Source: Actinacidiphila sp965342175 (GTDB lineage Bacteria; Actinomycetota; Actinomycetes; Streptomycetales; Streptomycetaceae). Taken from it: a stretch of 64,000 bases of DNA. The notes beneath the pieces were generated by a model. The model was not told the DNA's origin and did no database searches. It was given only the letters and a program-made list of their open reading frames with translations. The stretch's first letter is position 1, and each line of letters opens with the position of its first letter. Where the stretch lies: assembly GCF_965342175.1 (NCBI RefSeq), contig NZ_CBDRBL010000007.1, positions 68,227-132,226 on the forward strand, written 5' to 3'. Below, in pieces: positions 1 to 10,914 of this stretch. A program made the position numbers and the translations under genes.

Positions 1-1
1 C

Positions 2-1006
2 GGCCAGGGCACGATCTTCCTCGGCGGCCCGCCGCTGGTGAAGGCCGCCACCGGCGAGGTGGTCACGGCGGAGGAGCTCGGCGGGGGCGAGGTGCACTCC
101 CGCACCTCGGGCGTCACCGACCACCTGGCCGAGGACGACGCCCACGCGCTGCGCATCGTGCGGAGCATCGTGGCGACCCTGCCCGCCCGCGGCGCACTGC
201 CGTGGACGGTCGAGCCCGTCGAGGAACCCGCCGTCGACCCGGCCGGGCTCTACGGCGCGGTCCCGGTCGACCCGCGCACCCCCTACGACGTCCGCGAGGT
301 CGTCGCCCGCCTCGTCGACGGCAGCCGCTTCGCGGAGTTCAAGGCCGAGTACGGCACGACGCTGGTCACCGGCTTCGCCCGGATCCACGGCCACCCCGTG
401 GGCATCGTCGCCAACAACGGCATCCTGTTCTCCGAATCCGCCCAGAAGGGCGCGCACTTCATCGAGCTGTGCGACCAGCGCGGCATCCCGTTGCTCTTCC
501 TGCAGAACATCTCGGGCTTCATGGTGGGCCGGCAGTACGAGGCGGGCGGCATCGCCAAGCACGGTGCCAAGATGGTCACCGCGGTGGCCACCACCCGGGT
601 GCCCAAGCTGACCGTGGTCGTCGGCGGCTCCTACGGCGCGGGCAACTACTCGATGTGCGGCCGCGCCTATTCACCTCGCTTCCTGTGGATGTGGCCCAAC
701 GCCAAGATCTCCGTGATGGGCGGTGAGCAGGCGGCCTCGGTGCTGGCCACCGTCAAGCGCGACCAGATCGAGGCGGCCGGCGACAGCTGGGCGGCGGAGG
801 AAGAGGAGCGTTTCAAGGCCCCCATCCGCGCCCGGTACGAGGAGCAGGGCAACGCCTACTACGCGACGGCACGGCTGTGGGACGACGGGGTCATCGACCC
901 CCTGCAGACCCGTCAGGTGCTGGGGCTGGCCCTGACCGCCTGCGCCAACGCGCCGATTCCGCAACGCGATCCACAGGCGCCGGGCTTCGGCGTCTTCCGG
1001 ATGTAG
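2..1006 (+). CDS. Acyl-CoA carboxylase carboxyltransferase (beta) subunit, 5' end outside window
   Basis: The C-terminal 334 residues of a biotin-dependent carboxyltransferase, open from the first bases of the window. It would move the carboxyl group from carboxybiotin to an acyl-CoA. The crotonase-fold pieces visible are GSYGAGNYSMCGRAY near residue 210 and the following MWPNAKISVMGGEQAA. The next genes encode the biotin carboxylase/BCCP subunit, HMG-CoA lyase and an isovaleryl-CoA-dehydrogenase-like enzyme. That set points to 3-methylcrotonyl-CoA carboxylase in leucine breakdown, although actinobacterial paralogs may also accept propionyl- or acetyl-CoA. The stop lies 11 bp before the next start, so the genes are probably co-transcribed. 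The N-terminal third is missing only because the window begins here. Confidence 0.93.
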   Translation, partial: GQGTIFLGGPPLVKAATGEVVTAEELGGGEVHSRTSGVTDHLAEDDAHALRIVRSIVATLPARGALPWTVEPVEEPAVDPAGLYGAVPVDPRTPYDVREVVARLVDGSRFAEFKAEYGTTLVTGFARIHGHPVGIVANNGILFSESAQKGAHFIELCDQRGIPLLFLQNISGFMVGRQYEAGGIAKHGAKMVTAVATTRVPKLTVVVGGSYGAGNYSMCGRAYSPRFLWMWPNAKISVMGGEQAASVLATVKRDQIEAAGDSWAAEEEERFKAPIRARYEEQGNAYYATARLWDDGVIDPLQTRQVLGLALTACANAPIPQRDPQAPGFGVFRM

Positions 1007-1017
1007 GGGGCACTGAG

Positions 1018-3020
<2,003 letters not shown>

Positions 3021-3024
<4 letters not shown>

Positions 3025-3977
3025 CAGCCGTCGAACGCACCGCGGGTCTGCCCATGTCCGTGCCGATGGACGGGCTGCCGCGGCAGGTGCGCGTCCACGA
3101 GGTCGGGGCACGCGACGGGTTGCAGAACGAGAGGGCCACGGTGCCCACCGAGGTCAAGGCGGAGTTCGTGCGCCGCCTGGCCCGCGCCGGGCTGACCACG
3201 ATCGAGGCGACCAGCTTCGTGCACCCCGCATGGGTGCCCCAACTCGCCGACGCCGAGCAGCTGATGCCTCTGCTGCACGATCTCGGCGGCGGCGTCCGGT
3301 TGCCCGTGCTGGTGCCCAACCGGCGCGGCCTGGATCGGGCTCTGGCCCTGGGGGTGCGCGAGGTCGCCGTCTTCGGCAGCGCGACCGAGTCCTTCGCGAA
3401 GGCCAACCTCAACCGCACGGTCGACGAGTCGCTGGAGATGTTCGCGCCGGTCGTCGCCACCGCCAAGGAGGCGGGAGCGAGGGTGCGCGGCTATCTGTCG
3501 ATGTGCTTCGGCGACCCCTGGGAGGGCCCCGTGCCCGTCGCGCAGGCCGCCGCGGTGGCTCGCCGGCTCCACGACCTGGGCTGCGACGAGCTCAGCCTCG
3601 GCGACACCATCGGCGTCGCCACCCCCGGTCACGTCGTGGCGCTGCTGGACGCCCTCACCGGCCTGGGCGTGCCTGTCGAACGACTCGCCGTCCACTTCCA
3701 CGACACCTACGGCCAGGCCCTGTCCAACACCCTGGCCGCCCTCCGGCGCGGCGTGACCGTCGTCGACGCATCCGCCGGCGGCCTCGGCGGCTGCCCGTAC
3801 GCCAAGAGCGCCACCGGGAACCTCGCCACCGAAGACCTGGTCTGGATGCTCGACGGCCTCGGCGTCGAGACCGGGGTCGATCTCAGCCGCCTCACCGCCA
3901 CCAGCGTGTGGATGGCGGAGCAGTTGGGCCGACCGAGCCCGTCCCGTACCGTCCGCGCCCTCTCCCACCAGGAGTGA
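3021..3977 (+). CDS. Hydroxymethylglutaryl-CoA lyase
   Basis: A 318-residue DRE-TIM-type lyase that would cleave 3-hydroxy-3-methylglutaryl-CoA to acetyl-CoA and acetoacetate, the last step of leucine degradation. Family marks are RDGLQNE near the N-terminus (catalytic Arg-Asp), EATSFVHPAWVPQLAD, VHFHDTYGQALSN with the metal-binding His pair, and the glycine-rich loop GGLGGCPYAKSATGN carrying the active-site cysteine. The ATG at 3021 overlaps the upstream stop by 4 bp and has AGGAGG in front. Seven bases separate its stop from the acyl-CoA dehydrogenase start, so the four genes form one catabolic operon. Confidence 0.94.
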
Positions 3978-3984
3978 CCCTGCC

Positions 3985-5151
3985 ATGACGACCGCCCACC
4001 GGCTTCCCGCCGAGTACGAGGAACTGCGCCGCACGGTCGAGCAGTTCGCGCACGACGTCGTCGCGCCGAAGATCGGCGAGTTCTACGAGCACGACGAGTT
4101 CCCCTACGAGATCATCCGCGAGATGGGCCGCATGGGCCTGTTCGGGCTGCCCTTCCCCGAGGAGTACGGCGGCATGGGCGGCGACTACTTCGCCCTCTGC
4201 GTCGCCCTCGAGGAGCTCGCCCGGGTCGACTCCTCCGTGGCGATCACCCTGGAGGCGGGGGTCTCGCTCGGCGCCATGCCGGTCTTCCGCTTCGGCACCG
4301 AGGAGCAGAAGCGCGCATGGCTGCCGCGGCTGACCTCCGGCGAGCAGCTGGGCGCCTTCGGGCTGACCGAGCCGGACTGCGGCTCGGACGCCGGCGGCAC
4401 CCACACCACGGCCCGGCTGGACGAGGCGACCGGCGAGTGGGTGATCAACGGCACCAAGAGCTTCATCACCAACTCGGGCACCGACATCACCGCCCTGGTC
4501 ACGGTCACGGCAGTCACCGGGCGCAAGGAGGACGGCCGCCCGGAGATCTCCTCGATCATCGTGCCGTCCGGCACCCCGGGCTTCACGGTGTCGAAGAAGT
4601 ACAGCAAGGTGGGCTGGAACGCCTCCGACACCCGGGAGCTGTCCTTCGCGGACTGCCGCGTGCCCGCCGCCAACCTGCTGGGCGAGCGCGGCCGGGGCTA
4701 CGCCCAGTTCCTGCGCATCCTGGACGAGGGCCGGATCGCCATCGCGGCGCTGGCCACAGGGCTGGCCCAGGGCTGCGTGGACGAGTCGGTCGCCTACGCC
4801 AAGGAGCGCACGGCGTTCGGCCGTCCGATCGGCGGCAACCAGGCCATCGCCTTCAAGCTCGCCGACATGGAGACGCGCGCCCACACCGCCCGGCTGGCCT
4901 GGCGTGACGCCGCCTCGCGGCTGGTGGCGGGCGAGCCCTTCAAGAAGGAGGCGGCGATGGCCAAGCTCTACTCCTCGGAGATCGCGGTCACCAACGCCCG
5001 CGAGGCCACCCAGGTGCACGGCGGCTACGGCTTCATGAACGAGTACCCCGTCGCCCGCATGTGGCGCGACTCGAAGATCCTGGAGATCGGCGAGGGCACC
5101 AGCGAGGTGCAGCGCATGTTGATCGCGCGCGAATTGGGCCTTCCGGCGTAG
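3985..5151 (+). CDS. Acyl-CoA dehydrogenase, isovaleryl-CoA-type
   Basis: A 388-residue FAD-dependent acyl-CoA dehydrogenase of normal length. It has the FAD/substrate signature GAFGLTEPDCGSDAGG near residue 125, the second signature (FGRPIGGNQAIAFKLADM), QVHGGYGFMNEYPVAR, and the catalytic glutamate region IGEGTSEVQ near the C-terminus. It would oxidise isovaleryl-CoA or a related branched acyl-CoA and pass electrons to ETF. It closes a leucine-catabolic operon that begins at or before the window edge. In S. coelicolor, as I recall, the equivalent gene (acdH) is followed by the desferrioxamine genes; here a small gene and glmS follow instead. Confidence 0.93.
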   Translation: MTTAHRLPAEYEELRRTVEQFAHDVVAPKIGEFYEHDEFPYEIIREMGRMGLFGLPFPEEYGGMGGDYFALCVALEELARVDSSVAITLEAGVSLGAMPVFRFGTEEQKRAWLPRLTSGEQLGAFGLTEPDCGSDAGGTHTTARLDEATGEWVINGTKSFITNSGTDITALVTVTAVTGRKEDGRPEISSIIVPSGTPGFTVSKKYSKVGWNASDTRELSFADCRVPAANLLGERGRGYAQFLRILDEGRIAIAALATGLAQGCVDESVAYAKERTAFGRPIGGNQAIAFKLADMETRAHTARLAWRDAASRLVAGEPFKKEAAMAKLYSSEIAVTNAREATQVHGGYGFMNEYPVARMWRDSKILEIGEGTSEVQRMLIARELGLPA

Positions 5152-5188
5152 TTCTCACCCTCCCTCTGCCCGATTTCGGGCAGGAATC

Positions 5189-5500
5189 TTGCGATCAGCG
5201 TCCCTTCTCCCTCAGTATCATCCGGTGCTCGAACGCCGGACGACCCACGACGATCTTGTCGACCACCTGGTGCGGACCACGCCGCTGCAACACGGCGAGG
5301 CCGCCCGGGTCGTCCTGGACGTCCTGGCGTACTTCGACGAGCCGGCCGAGGACTTCGTGCGGCGCCGACACCGCGAGCTGCAGGCCAAGGGCCTGCAGAA
5401 CACGGAGATCTTCGAACGGATCACGGCCGAGCTGCCGCACCGGGCGGTCGCCCCGCCCGAGTACTCCCTGCGGCAGCTGCGCCGCATCGTCTACGGCTGA
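5189..5500 (+). CDS. Small conserved protein upstream of glmS, function unknown
   Basis: A basic, mostly helical protein of 103 residues from the TTG at 5189, or 91 from the GTG at 5225. GC-rich third positions run through the whole frame, which supports real coding. The TTG has AGGA three bases upstream; the GTG lacks an evident ribosome site. I recognise no domain, signal peptide or membrane segment. The charged helices (for example VRRRHRELQAKGLQN) and the C-terminus LRQLRRIVYG suggest a soluble, possibly nucleic-acid or protein-binding role, but that is a guess. It is 43 bp ahead of glmS on the same strand and may be co-transcribed. Confidence 0.65.
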   Translation: MRSASLLPQYHPVLERRTTHDDLVDHLVRTTPLQHGEAARVVLDVLAYFDEPAEDFVRRRHRELQAKGLQNTEIFERITAELPHRAVAPPEYSLRQLRRIVYG

Positions 5501-5543
5501 CAGCGAGACCGGGGCGCCTCGGCGACCGGAAAAGGACGGAAGC

Positions 5544-7358
5544 ATGTGCGGAATCGTCGGTTACATCGGGAAGCGTGATGTCGCCCCGCTGCTGCTGGAG
5601 GGCCTGCAGCGGCTGGAGTACCGCGGTTACGACTCCGCGGGCGTCGTGATCTCCGGCAGGTCCGGGGGGCTCAAGGCCGTCAAGGCCAAGGGCCGGGTCC
5701 GCGAGCTCGAGGCGCGGATCCCCAAGCGCTTCGCCGGGACCACCGGCATAGCCCACACCCGTTGGGCCACCCACGGCGCCCCGAGCGACGAGAACGCGCA
5801 CCCCCACCTCGACACCGAGGGCAGGGTCGCCGTCGTCCACAACGGCATCGTCGACAACGCTTCCGAGCTGCGCGCGAAGCTGGAGGCCGACGGCGTGGTC
5901 TTCGCCTCGGAGACCGACACCGAGGTCATCACCCACCTCGTCGCCCGCTCCCAGGCCGAGTCCCTGGAGGAGAAGGTCCGCGAGGCGCTGAAGGTCATCG
6001 AGGGCACCTACGGCATCGCCGTCATGCACGCCGACTTCCCCGACCGGATCGTCGTGGCCCGCAACGGCTCGCCGGTGGTCCTCGGCATCGGCGAGAAGGA
6101 AATGTTCGTCGCCTCCGACGTCGCCGCGCTGATCTCCCACACCCGCCAGGTCGTCACTCTCGACGACGGCGAGATGGCCACCCTCAAAGCCGACGACTTC
6201 CGCACCTGCACGACCTCGGGCACCCGCACCACGGCCACCCCCGAGACCGTGGAGTGGGAGGCCGCCTCCTACGACATGGGCGGCCACGACACCTACATGC
6301 ACAAGGAGATCTGCGAGCAGCCCGACGCGGTCGACCGCGTGCTGCGCGGCCGGATCGACGACAAGTTCTCCACCGTCCACCTCGGCGGCCTGAACCTCGA
6401 CGCCCGCGAGGCCCGCGGCATCCGCCGGGTGAAAATCCTCGGCTGCGGGACCTCGTACCACGCCGGTCTGATCGGCGCCTCGCTGATCGAGGGCCTGGCT
6501 CGTATCCCGGCCGACTCCGAGCCGGCCTCGGAGTTCCGCTACCGCAACCCGGTCGTGGACCCGGACACCCTCTACGTCGCCGTCTCGCAGTCCGGTGAGA
6601 CCTACGACGTCCTGGCGGCCGTCCAGGAACTCAAGCGCAAGGGCGCCCGCGTCCTGGGCGTGGTGAACGTGGTGGGCTCCGCGATCGCCCGTGAGACCGA
6701 CGGCGGCGTGTACGTGCACGCCGGCCCGGAGGTCTGCGTCGTCTCCACCAAGTGCTTCACCAACACCGTCGTCGCCTTCACGCTGCTCGCCCTGCACCTG
6801 GGCCGCATCCGGGACCTCTCGGTGGCCGACGGCAAGCGGATCATCGAGGGACTGCGGAAGCTGCCCGCGCAGATCCAGGAGATCCTCGCCCGGGAAGAGG
6901 ACATCGCGAAGCTGGCGGCCGAGTACGCGGACGCCACGTCGATGATGTTCATCGGCCGGGTGCGCGGCTACCCGGTGGCGCTGGAGGCGTCGCTGAAGCT
7001 GAAGGAGATCTCCTACATCCACGCCGAGGCGTACCCGGCCTCCGAGCTCAAGCACGGCCCGCTGGCCCTGATCGAGCCGGCGATGCCGACCGTCGCGATC
7101 GTCCCGGACGACTCGCTGCTGGAGAAGAACCGCGCCGCGATGGAGGAGGTCAAGGCCCGCAGCGGCCGCATCCTGGCCGTCGCGCACCAGGAGCAGGCGA
7201 AGGCCGACCACACGATCGTCGTCCCCAAGAACGAGGACGAGCTCGACCCGATCCTGATGGGCATCCCGCTCCAGCTGGTGGCGTACCACACGGCGCTGGC
7301 CCTGGGCCGGGACATCGACAAGCCGCGGAACCTCGCGAAGTCCGTCACCGTCGAGTAG
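5544..7358 (+). CDS. glmS: Glutamine--fructose-6-phosphate aminotransferase (isomerizing)
   Basis: A 604-residue cytosolic enzyme that makes glucosamine-6-phosphate from fructose-6-phosphate and glutamine, the first step to UDP-GlcNAc. The N-terminal glutaminase begins MCGIVGYIG, so Cys2 is the nucleophile exposed after Met removal. Two SIS domains follow: GCGTSYHAG and SQSGETYDVLAA in the first, KLKEISYIHAEAYPASELKHG in the second. The C-terminus (RNLAKSVTVE) is the canonical end. The ATG at 5544 is fixed by Cys2, with AAAGGACGGA upstream. A strong hairpin terminator starts 26 bp after the stop. Streptomyces often carries two glmS genes; this one would correspond to SCO2789 by position, recalled from memory. 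Confidence 0.96.
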   Translation: MCGIVGYIGKRDVAPLLLEGLQRLEYRGYDSAGVVISGRSGGLKAVKAKGRVRELEARIPKRFAGTTGIAHTRWATHGAPSDENAHPHLDTEGRVAVVHNGIVDNASELRAKLEADGVVFASETDTEVITHLVARSQAESLEEKVREALKVIEGTYGIAVMHADFPDRIVVARNGSPVVLGIGEKEMFVASDVAALISHTRQVVTLDDGEMATLKADDFRTCTTSGTRTTATPETVEWEAASYDMGGHDTYMHKEICEQPDAVDRVLRGRIDDKFSTVHLGGLNLDAREARGIRRVKILGCGTSYHAGLIGASLIEGLARIPADSEPASEFRYRNPVVDPDTLYVAVSQSGETYDVLAAVQELKRKGARVLGVVNVVGSAIARETDGGVYVHAGPEVCVVSTKCFTNTVVAFTLLALHLGRIRDLSVADGKRIIEGLRKLPAQIQEILAREEDIAKLAAEYADATSMMFIGRVRGYPVALEASLKLKEISYIHAEAYPASELKHGPLALIEPAMPTVAIVPDDSLLEKNRAAMEEVKARSGRILAVAHQEQAKADHTIVVPKNEDELDPILMGIPLQLVAYHTALALGRDIDKPRNLAKSVTVE

Positions 7359-7384
7359 GCCCCGGGGGACCCGCGGGCGGACGA

Positions 7385-7420
7385 CGAGGCACCCCGCGCC
7401 GAAGGGCGCGGGGTGCCTCG
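7385..7420 (+). terminator. Intrinsic terminator after glmS
   Basis: A perfect 16-bp stem (arms 7385-7400 and 7405-7420) closes on a GAAG tetraloop. There is no U tract, as is usual in Streptomyces. It sits between the convergent glmS and transporter genes and may serve both. Confidence 0.85.
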
Positions 7421-7439
7421 CCTCCGCCCTCCCCGGGGT

Positions 7440-8036
7440 TCAGGCCGCGGACCCGCGGTGCGGCAGGGGCAGCCGCCAGCCGTCCGCGAGAGCACGCCGG
7501 CCCCACGCGGCGTTGGTGAGCAGCGCGGTCCCGCCGTACCAGGCGACCGCGCCTGCCGCGAGGCCCACCCAGCCGGCCGTCTTGCCGAGGCCGCCGCTGG
7601 AGGCGAGAGCCGCGATGCCGGACAGGGCCGTGGCCAGGGTCAGCAGCCCGAAGACCGCCTGCGCCACCCCGCCCATCTGCCAGGCCGCCAATGTCAGGCT
7701 GAGCGCCAGCAGCGCCCACAGGAGCATGAAGAGCCCGGCGGCCTCGCTGCTCGCCCCGGCCCCGGACCCCGCCGACCAGGTCACCCAGAAGGCGCCCAGT
7801 GCGGCGAAGGCGGTGCCGGTGAAGCCGTTGCCTCCGTAGAACTCCCACATGCCGGCGACGAATTGCGTCACGCCGCCGACGACGAGAGCGAGCCGCGCGG
7901 TGTCCGCCGCCGCGGCGTTGTCGATGACGCCGGTGCTGAACAGCCCGAAGGCGATCAGCGTCAGGCCGAGTGCCAGATATCCCAGAGCCGTCGCGCCGGC
8001 TCCTGAGGTGCGTGCCGTGGAGACGTCGTTGTCCAC
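7440..8036 (-). CDS. GPR1/FUN34/YaaH-family acetate/succinate transporter
   Basis: A 198-residue inner-membrane protein with six hydrophobic segments, the size and topology of the YaaH/SatP family that carries acetate and succinate. Family-like stretches include ALGYLALGLTLIAFGLF at the first helix and EFYGGNGFTGTAFAALGAFW in the middle. The start is taken as the GTG at 8036, behind AAGGGGG; a longer frame to 8099 adds a charged, unlikely N-terminus. The gene stands alone, convergent with glmS and close to a universal stress protein gene read in the same direction. The substrate is inferred only from the family. Confidence 0.88.
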   Translation of the reverse strand: MDNDVSTARTSGAGATALGYLALGLTLIAFGLFSTGVIDNAAAADTARLALVVGGVTQFVAGMWEFYGGNGFTGTAFAALGAFWVTWSAGSGAGASSEAAGLFMLLWALLALSLTLAAWQMGGVAQAVFGLLTLATALSGIAALASSGGLGKTAGWVGLAAGAVAWYGGTALLTNAAWGRRALADGWRLPLPHRGSAA

Positions 8037-8143
8037 CGCGGGCCCCCTTCGTGTACGAGGGAAGAGACTGCTGACGAGATACCCTTCACAAGGGCACAAG
8101 CAATCCCGCGATGGACGGATTCACGGCATCGTGCATCGAATCG

Positions 8144-8665
8144 TTATGGAATGACCACGACAGGCCGCTGTGCGCGCCGGGCGAGGCGTCCGGCGACCGA
8201 GCCGAAGATCTTGCCGATGATCCCGTGCGTGCCGCCCACCACGATGGCGTCGGCCTCGTACTCCCGGCCGACCTCCTCCAATTCGTGGCAAATGTCGCCG
8301 CCGCGCTCCACCAGGATCCACGGCACCTCCGACAGGTGGTCGGCGCAGGCGAGTTCCAGGCCGAGCACCTCGGTGCGGTGGTCGGGGACGTCGACGAAGA
8401 CCGGCGGCTCGCAGCCCGCCCATACGGTCGCCGGGAGCCGGTTGGCGACATGCACGATGATCAGCGCGGAACCGGACCGGCGCGCCATGCCGATGGCGTA
8501 CGCGAGAGCCCGTTCGCTCGACACGGAGCCGTCAAAACCGACGACCACGCCGTGCCGGAACGCGGGATCACAGGAAGAGCGCGGCTCGCAGTCCGCCTCG
8601 GGTACCGCCGCCGATTCGGCGAGCGGCTTTCCGTCGGCGGGCTCGGGGAGCTCGTAACCGGCCAT
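8144..8665 (-). CDS. Universal stress protein (UspA family)
   Basis: A single-domain 173-residue Usp-fold protein, with a roughly 35-residue N-terminal extension before HGVVVGFDGSVSSERAL. The C-terminal nucleotide loop reads GTHGIIGKIFGS, so only six residues separate the G-x-x-G from GS. The ATP-binding Usp consensus has nine, and nucleotide binding therefore cannot be assumed. The C-terminus RRAQRPVVVIP is typical. The ATG at 8665 has a weak GAGAAA ahead of it. Such proteins are usually induced by starvation or redox stress. It reads away from the long region upstream of adpA. Confidence 0.88.
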   Translation of the reverse strand: MAGYELPEPADGKPLAESAAVPEADCEPRSSCDPAFRHGVVVGFDGSVSSERALAYAIGMARRSGSALIIVHVANRLPATVWAGCEPPVFVDVPDHRTEVLGLELACADHLSEVPWILVERGGDICHELEEVGREYEADAIVVGGTHGIIGKIFGSVAGRLARRAQRPVVVIP

Positions 8666-9379
8666 GATGCGGTTTCTCGGCAAGGTCGGCGCCGGGAGCG
8701 CCGAGTGGGCGGACAACAACACTGCGGGGGCCGCGGGACCGGCCTGGATTCGACCGGTAAGGGGCTGCCCTTCCCGCTGACTCCAGAGTACGGCGACCGG
8801 AGACCTCTGCACAGATGTGCAGGTGCCCTCACAGCGTCCCCCTACCCCGGAGTTTCCGAGAGAATGCCGGAGCGGACGGCCCGACGCAACGTCCCGTCAC
8901 CAACCGGACAAGTCACCCCGCGCCCCGGCCTCTCCCACTGTCCGCCTCCGGCCATATCCGGAATCGTCCTAGCGGCCTCCGTACGGACAGGGGGCGCACG
9001 CGCGCATCGGCCACTCACGGGGCGTACGACGGGGCGCTGACCAGGGGCGCGTACTGGCCTTCCCGCCATTTTCAGCCAACTTCCCTGTGCGTTCCGGCAC
9101 TTGGCATCATGATCGGCGACCTTCGCCACCCCTGGGACGGAAGCGGAATGAAGGGGCGCACGGGCGTTGTGCGCCGGTTCGGCTCCCGGAAGGCGCACTT
9201 CCCGAAGGGAACGCTTCGTGATCGAATGCTTCACGCCACGTGGTCATGTCGACATACCGGCAGGTGGTGAACTTGCCACTGCGGGTACTGCGGAACCAGT
9301 AGATTCGATCTTGAGCGGCGACAGCGGGGGACCCGTGCAGGACCGAGAGGACCAGACGACCGAGGGGGGCTTGAGCTCC
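8666..9379. promoter_or_regulatory. Long intergenic region upstream of adpA
   Basis: About 710 bp without a convincing gene, lying between the divergent usp and adpA genes. From the literature, adpA of Streptomyces has an unusually long, heavily regulated leader bound by BldD, AdpA itself and, in some species, gamma-butyrolactone receptors. I see one 9/10 match to the AdpA consensus TGGCSNGWWY on the minus strand at 9059-9068, which is weak evidence. No promoter can be assigned with confidence. Confidence 0.5.
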
Positions 9380-10909
9380 ATGACACAGGAGTCCAGGACC
9401 GGCACCATGGCGGAGATCCAGTCGGCCGCCGGCATGTCCACCGCACTGTCCGCACCGGCGGGCTCGCCGGCCGTCCCGCACATCGCGGGACCGTCCGTCA
9501 CCCCGGTGGCGTCCGCCGCCCCGGCGAGCGCCTCCGTGGGGCACGGCCCGTCCACCACCGCCCAGCAGGGCCGCGGGCCACGGGCGTTGTCGGCGCGACG
9601 CCGTCAGGAGGTCGTGGCGGTACTGCTGTTCAGCGGCGGCCCCATCTTCGAGAGCTCCATCCCCCTGTCCGTGTTCGGCATCGACCGCCAGGACGCGGGC
9701 GTGCCCCGCTACCGGCTGCTGGTCTGCGCCGGCGAGGACGGCCCGCTGCGCACCACCGGCGGCCTGGAGTTGACCGCCCCGTACGGGCTGGAGGCGCTGT
9801 CACGCGCCGGCACGGTCGTCGTGCCCGCCTGGCGCTCGATCTCGCAGCCGCCGCCCGCCGAGGCGCTGGACGCGCTGCGCCGCGCCCACGAGGAGGGCGC
9901 CCGCATCATCGGGCTGTGCACCGGCGCCTTCGTGCTCGCCGCCGCGGGACTGCTGGACGGCCGCCCCGCCACCACGCACTGGATGTACGCGCCGACCCTG
10001 GCCAAGCGCTACCCGTCCGTCCATGTCGACCCGCGCGAGTTGTTCGTCGACGACGGCGACATCCTCACCAGCGCCGGCACCGCCGCGGGCATCGACCTGT
10101 GCCTGCACGTCGTACGGAGCGACCACGGCGGCGAGGCCGCCAACGCGCTCGCCCGCCGGCTCGTGGTGCCGCCGCGCCGCGGCGACTGGGGCGGCCAGCC
10201 CCGCCACCTCGACCGCTCTTTACCCGAGGAGATCGGCGGCGATCCGCTCGCCGAAGTCGTCGCCTGGGCGCTGGAGCACCTGCACGAGCAGTTCGACGTG
10301 GAGACCCTGGCCGCCCGCGCCTACATGAGCCGCCGCACCTTCGACCGGCGTTTCCGCACGCTCACCGGCAGCGCCCCCCTGCAGTGGCTGATCACCCAGC
10401 GTGTGCTGCAGGCGCAGCGGCTGCTGGAGACCTCCGACTACTCCGTGGACGAAGTCGCCGCACGCTGCGGCTTCCGCTCACCCGTCGCGCTGCGCGGTCA
10501 CTTCCGCCGACAGCTCGGCGCCTCCCCCGCCTCGTACCGGGCGGCCTACCGGGCCCGGCGTCCTCAGGACGAGCCGGACACCGCCGGAATCGCCGCCCGG
10601 GAGAAGCGCGGCGCCGAGGCGGCCGGCGGGCAGGTCCTGGCACCGCGGCGCGGCCCGCTGCCCCTCGCGGACCGCGTGGGCGCCGGGGGCCCGCAGAACC
10701 CGGGCCCTGCGGGTTCCGGCACCGGGCCGGGCGCGCTCCGGACCGACGGGGAACCGCCCTATGCCGCGCGCATCCCGGAGCAGCCCGGGAGCCGTTTCGA
10801 GCTCCGCGAGCCGCACGGCCTCCGGCGTCCGCGAGGTGACCGGTCCGCCCGCGACGGACGCGGTCGTGGCGCGACTATGCCTGCGCCTCGGGATCGCCCC
10901 GTAGGGTGA
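9380..10909 (+). CDS. adpA: AdpA, AraC/GlxA-family master regulator of development, with TTA codon
   Basis: A 509-residue global regulator of Streptomyces differentiation and antibiotic genes. Residues about 70-240 form the DJ-1/PfpI-like dimerisation domain (VAVLLFSGGPIFESSIP, IGLCTGAFVLAAAGLLDGR, THWMYAPTLAKRYPSVHVD). Residues about 285-395 form the AraC-type double helix-turn-helix (LAARAYMSRRTFDRRFR, VDEVAARCGFRSPVALRGHF). The C-terminal 110 residues are low-complexity. Leu281, between the two domains, is encoded by TTA at 10220-10222, so translation should depend on the bldA tRNA. I took the ATG at 9380 with GAGGGGGG ahead of it; it adds a poorly conserved Ala-rich leader, and a start further in is possible. 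orn follows after 5 bp, the arrangement seen at SCO2792-2793. Confidence 0.96.
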   Translation: MTQESRTGTMAEIQSAAGMSTALSAPAGSPAVPHIAGPSVTPVASAAPASASVGHGPSTTAQQGRGPRALSARRRQEVVAVLLFSGGPIFESSIPLSVFGIDRQDAGVPRYRLLVCAGEDGPLRTTGGLELTAPYGLEALSRAGTVVVPAWRSISQPPPAEALDALRRAHEEGARIIGLCTGAFVLAAAGLLDGRPATTHWMYAPTLAKRYPSVHVDPRELFVDDGDILTSAGTAAGIDLCLHVVRSDHGGEAANALARRLVVPPRRGDWGGQPRHLDRSLPEEIGGDPLAEVVAWALEHLHEQFDVETLAARAYMSRRTFDRRFRTLTGSAPLQWLITQRVLQAQRLLETSDYSVDEVAARCGFRSPVALRGHFRRQLGASPASYRAAYRARRPQDEPDTAGIAAREKRGAEAAGGQVLAPRRGPLPLADRVGAGGPQNPGPAGSGTGPGALRTDGEPPYAARIPEQPGSRFELREPHGLRRPRGDRSARDGRGRGATMPAPRDRPVG

Positions 10910-10914
10910 GACGT

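Noticed and set aside
5421..7289. 622-codon minus-strand frame opposite glmS
   Set aside because: Entirely opposite a well-supported enzyme gene; composition is typical of antisense shadow frames.
9059..9068. AdpA-binding site upstream of adpA
   Set aside because: Only a 9/10 match to a degenerate consensus in a 700-bp region; a match of this quality is expected by chance.
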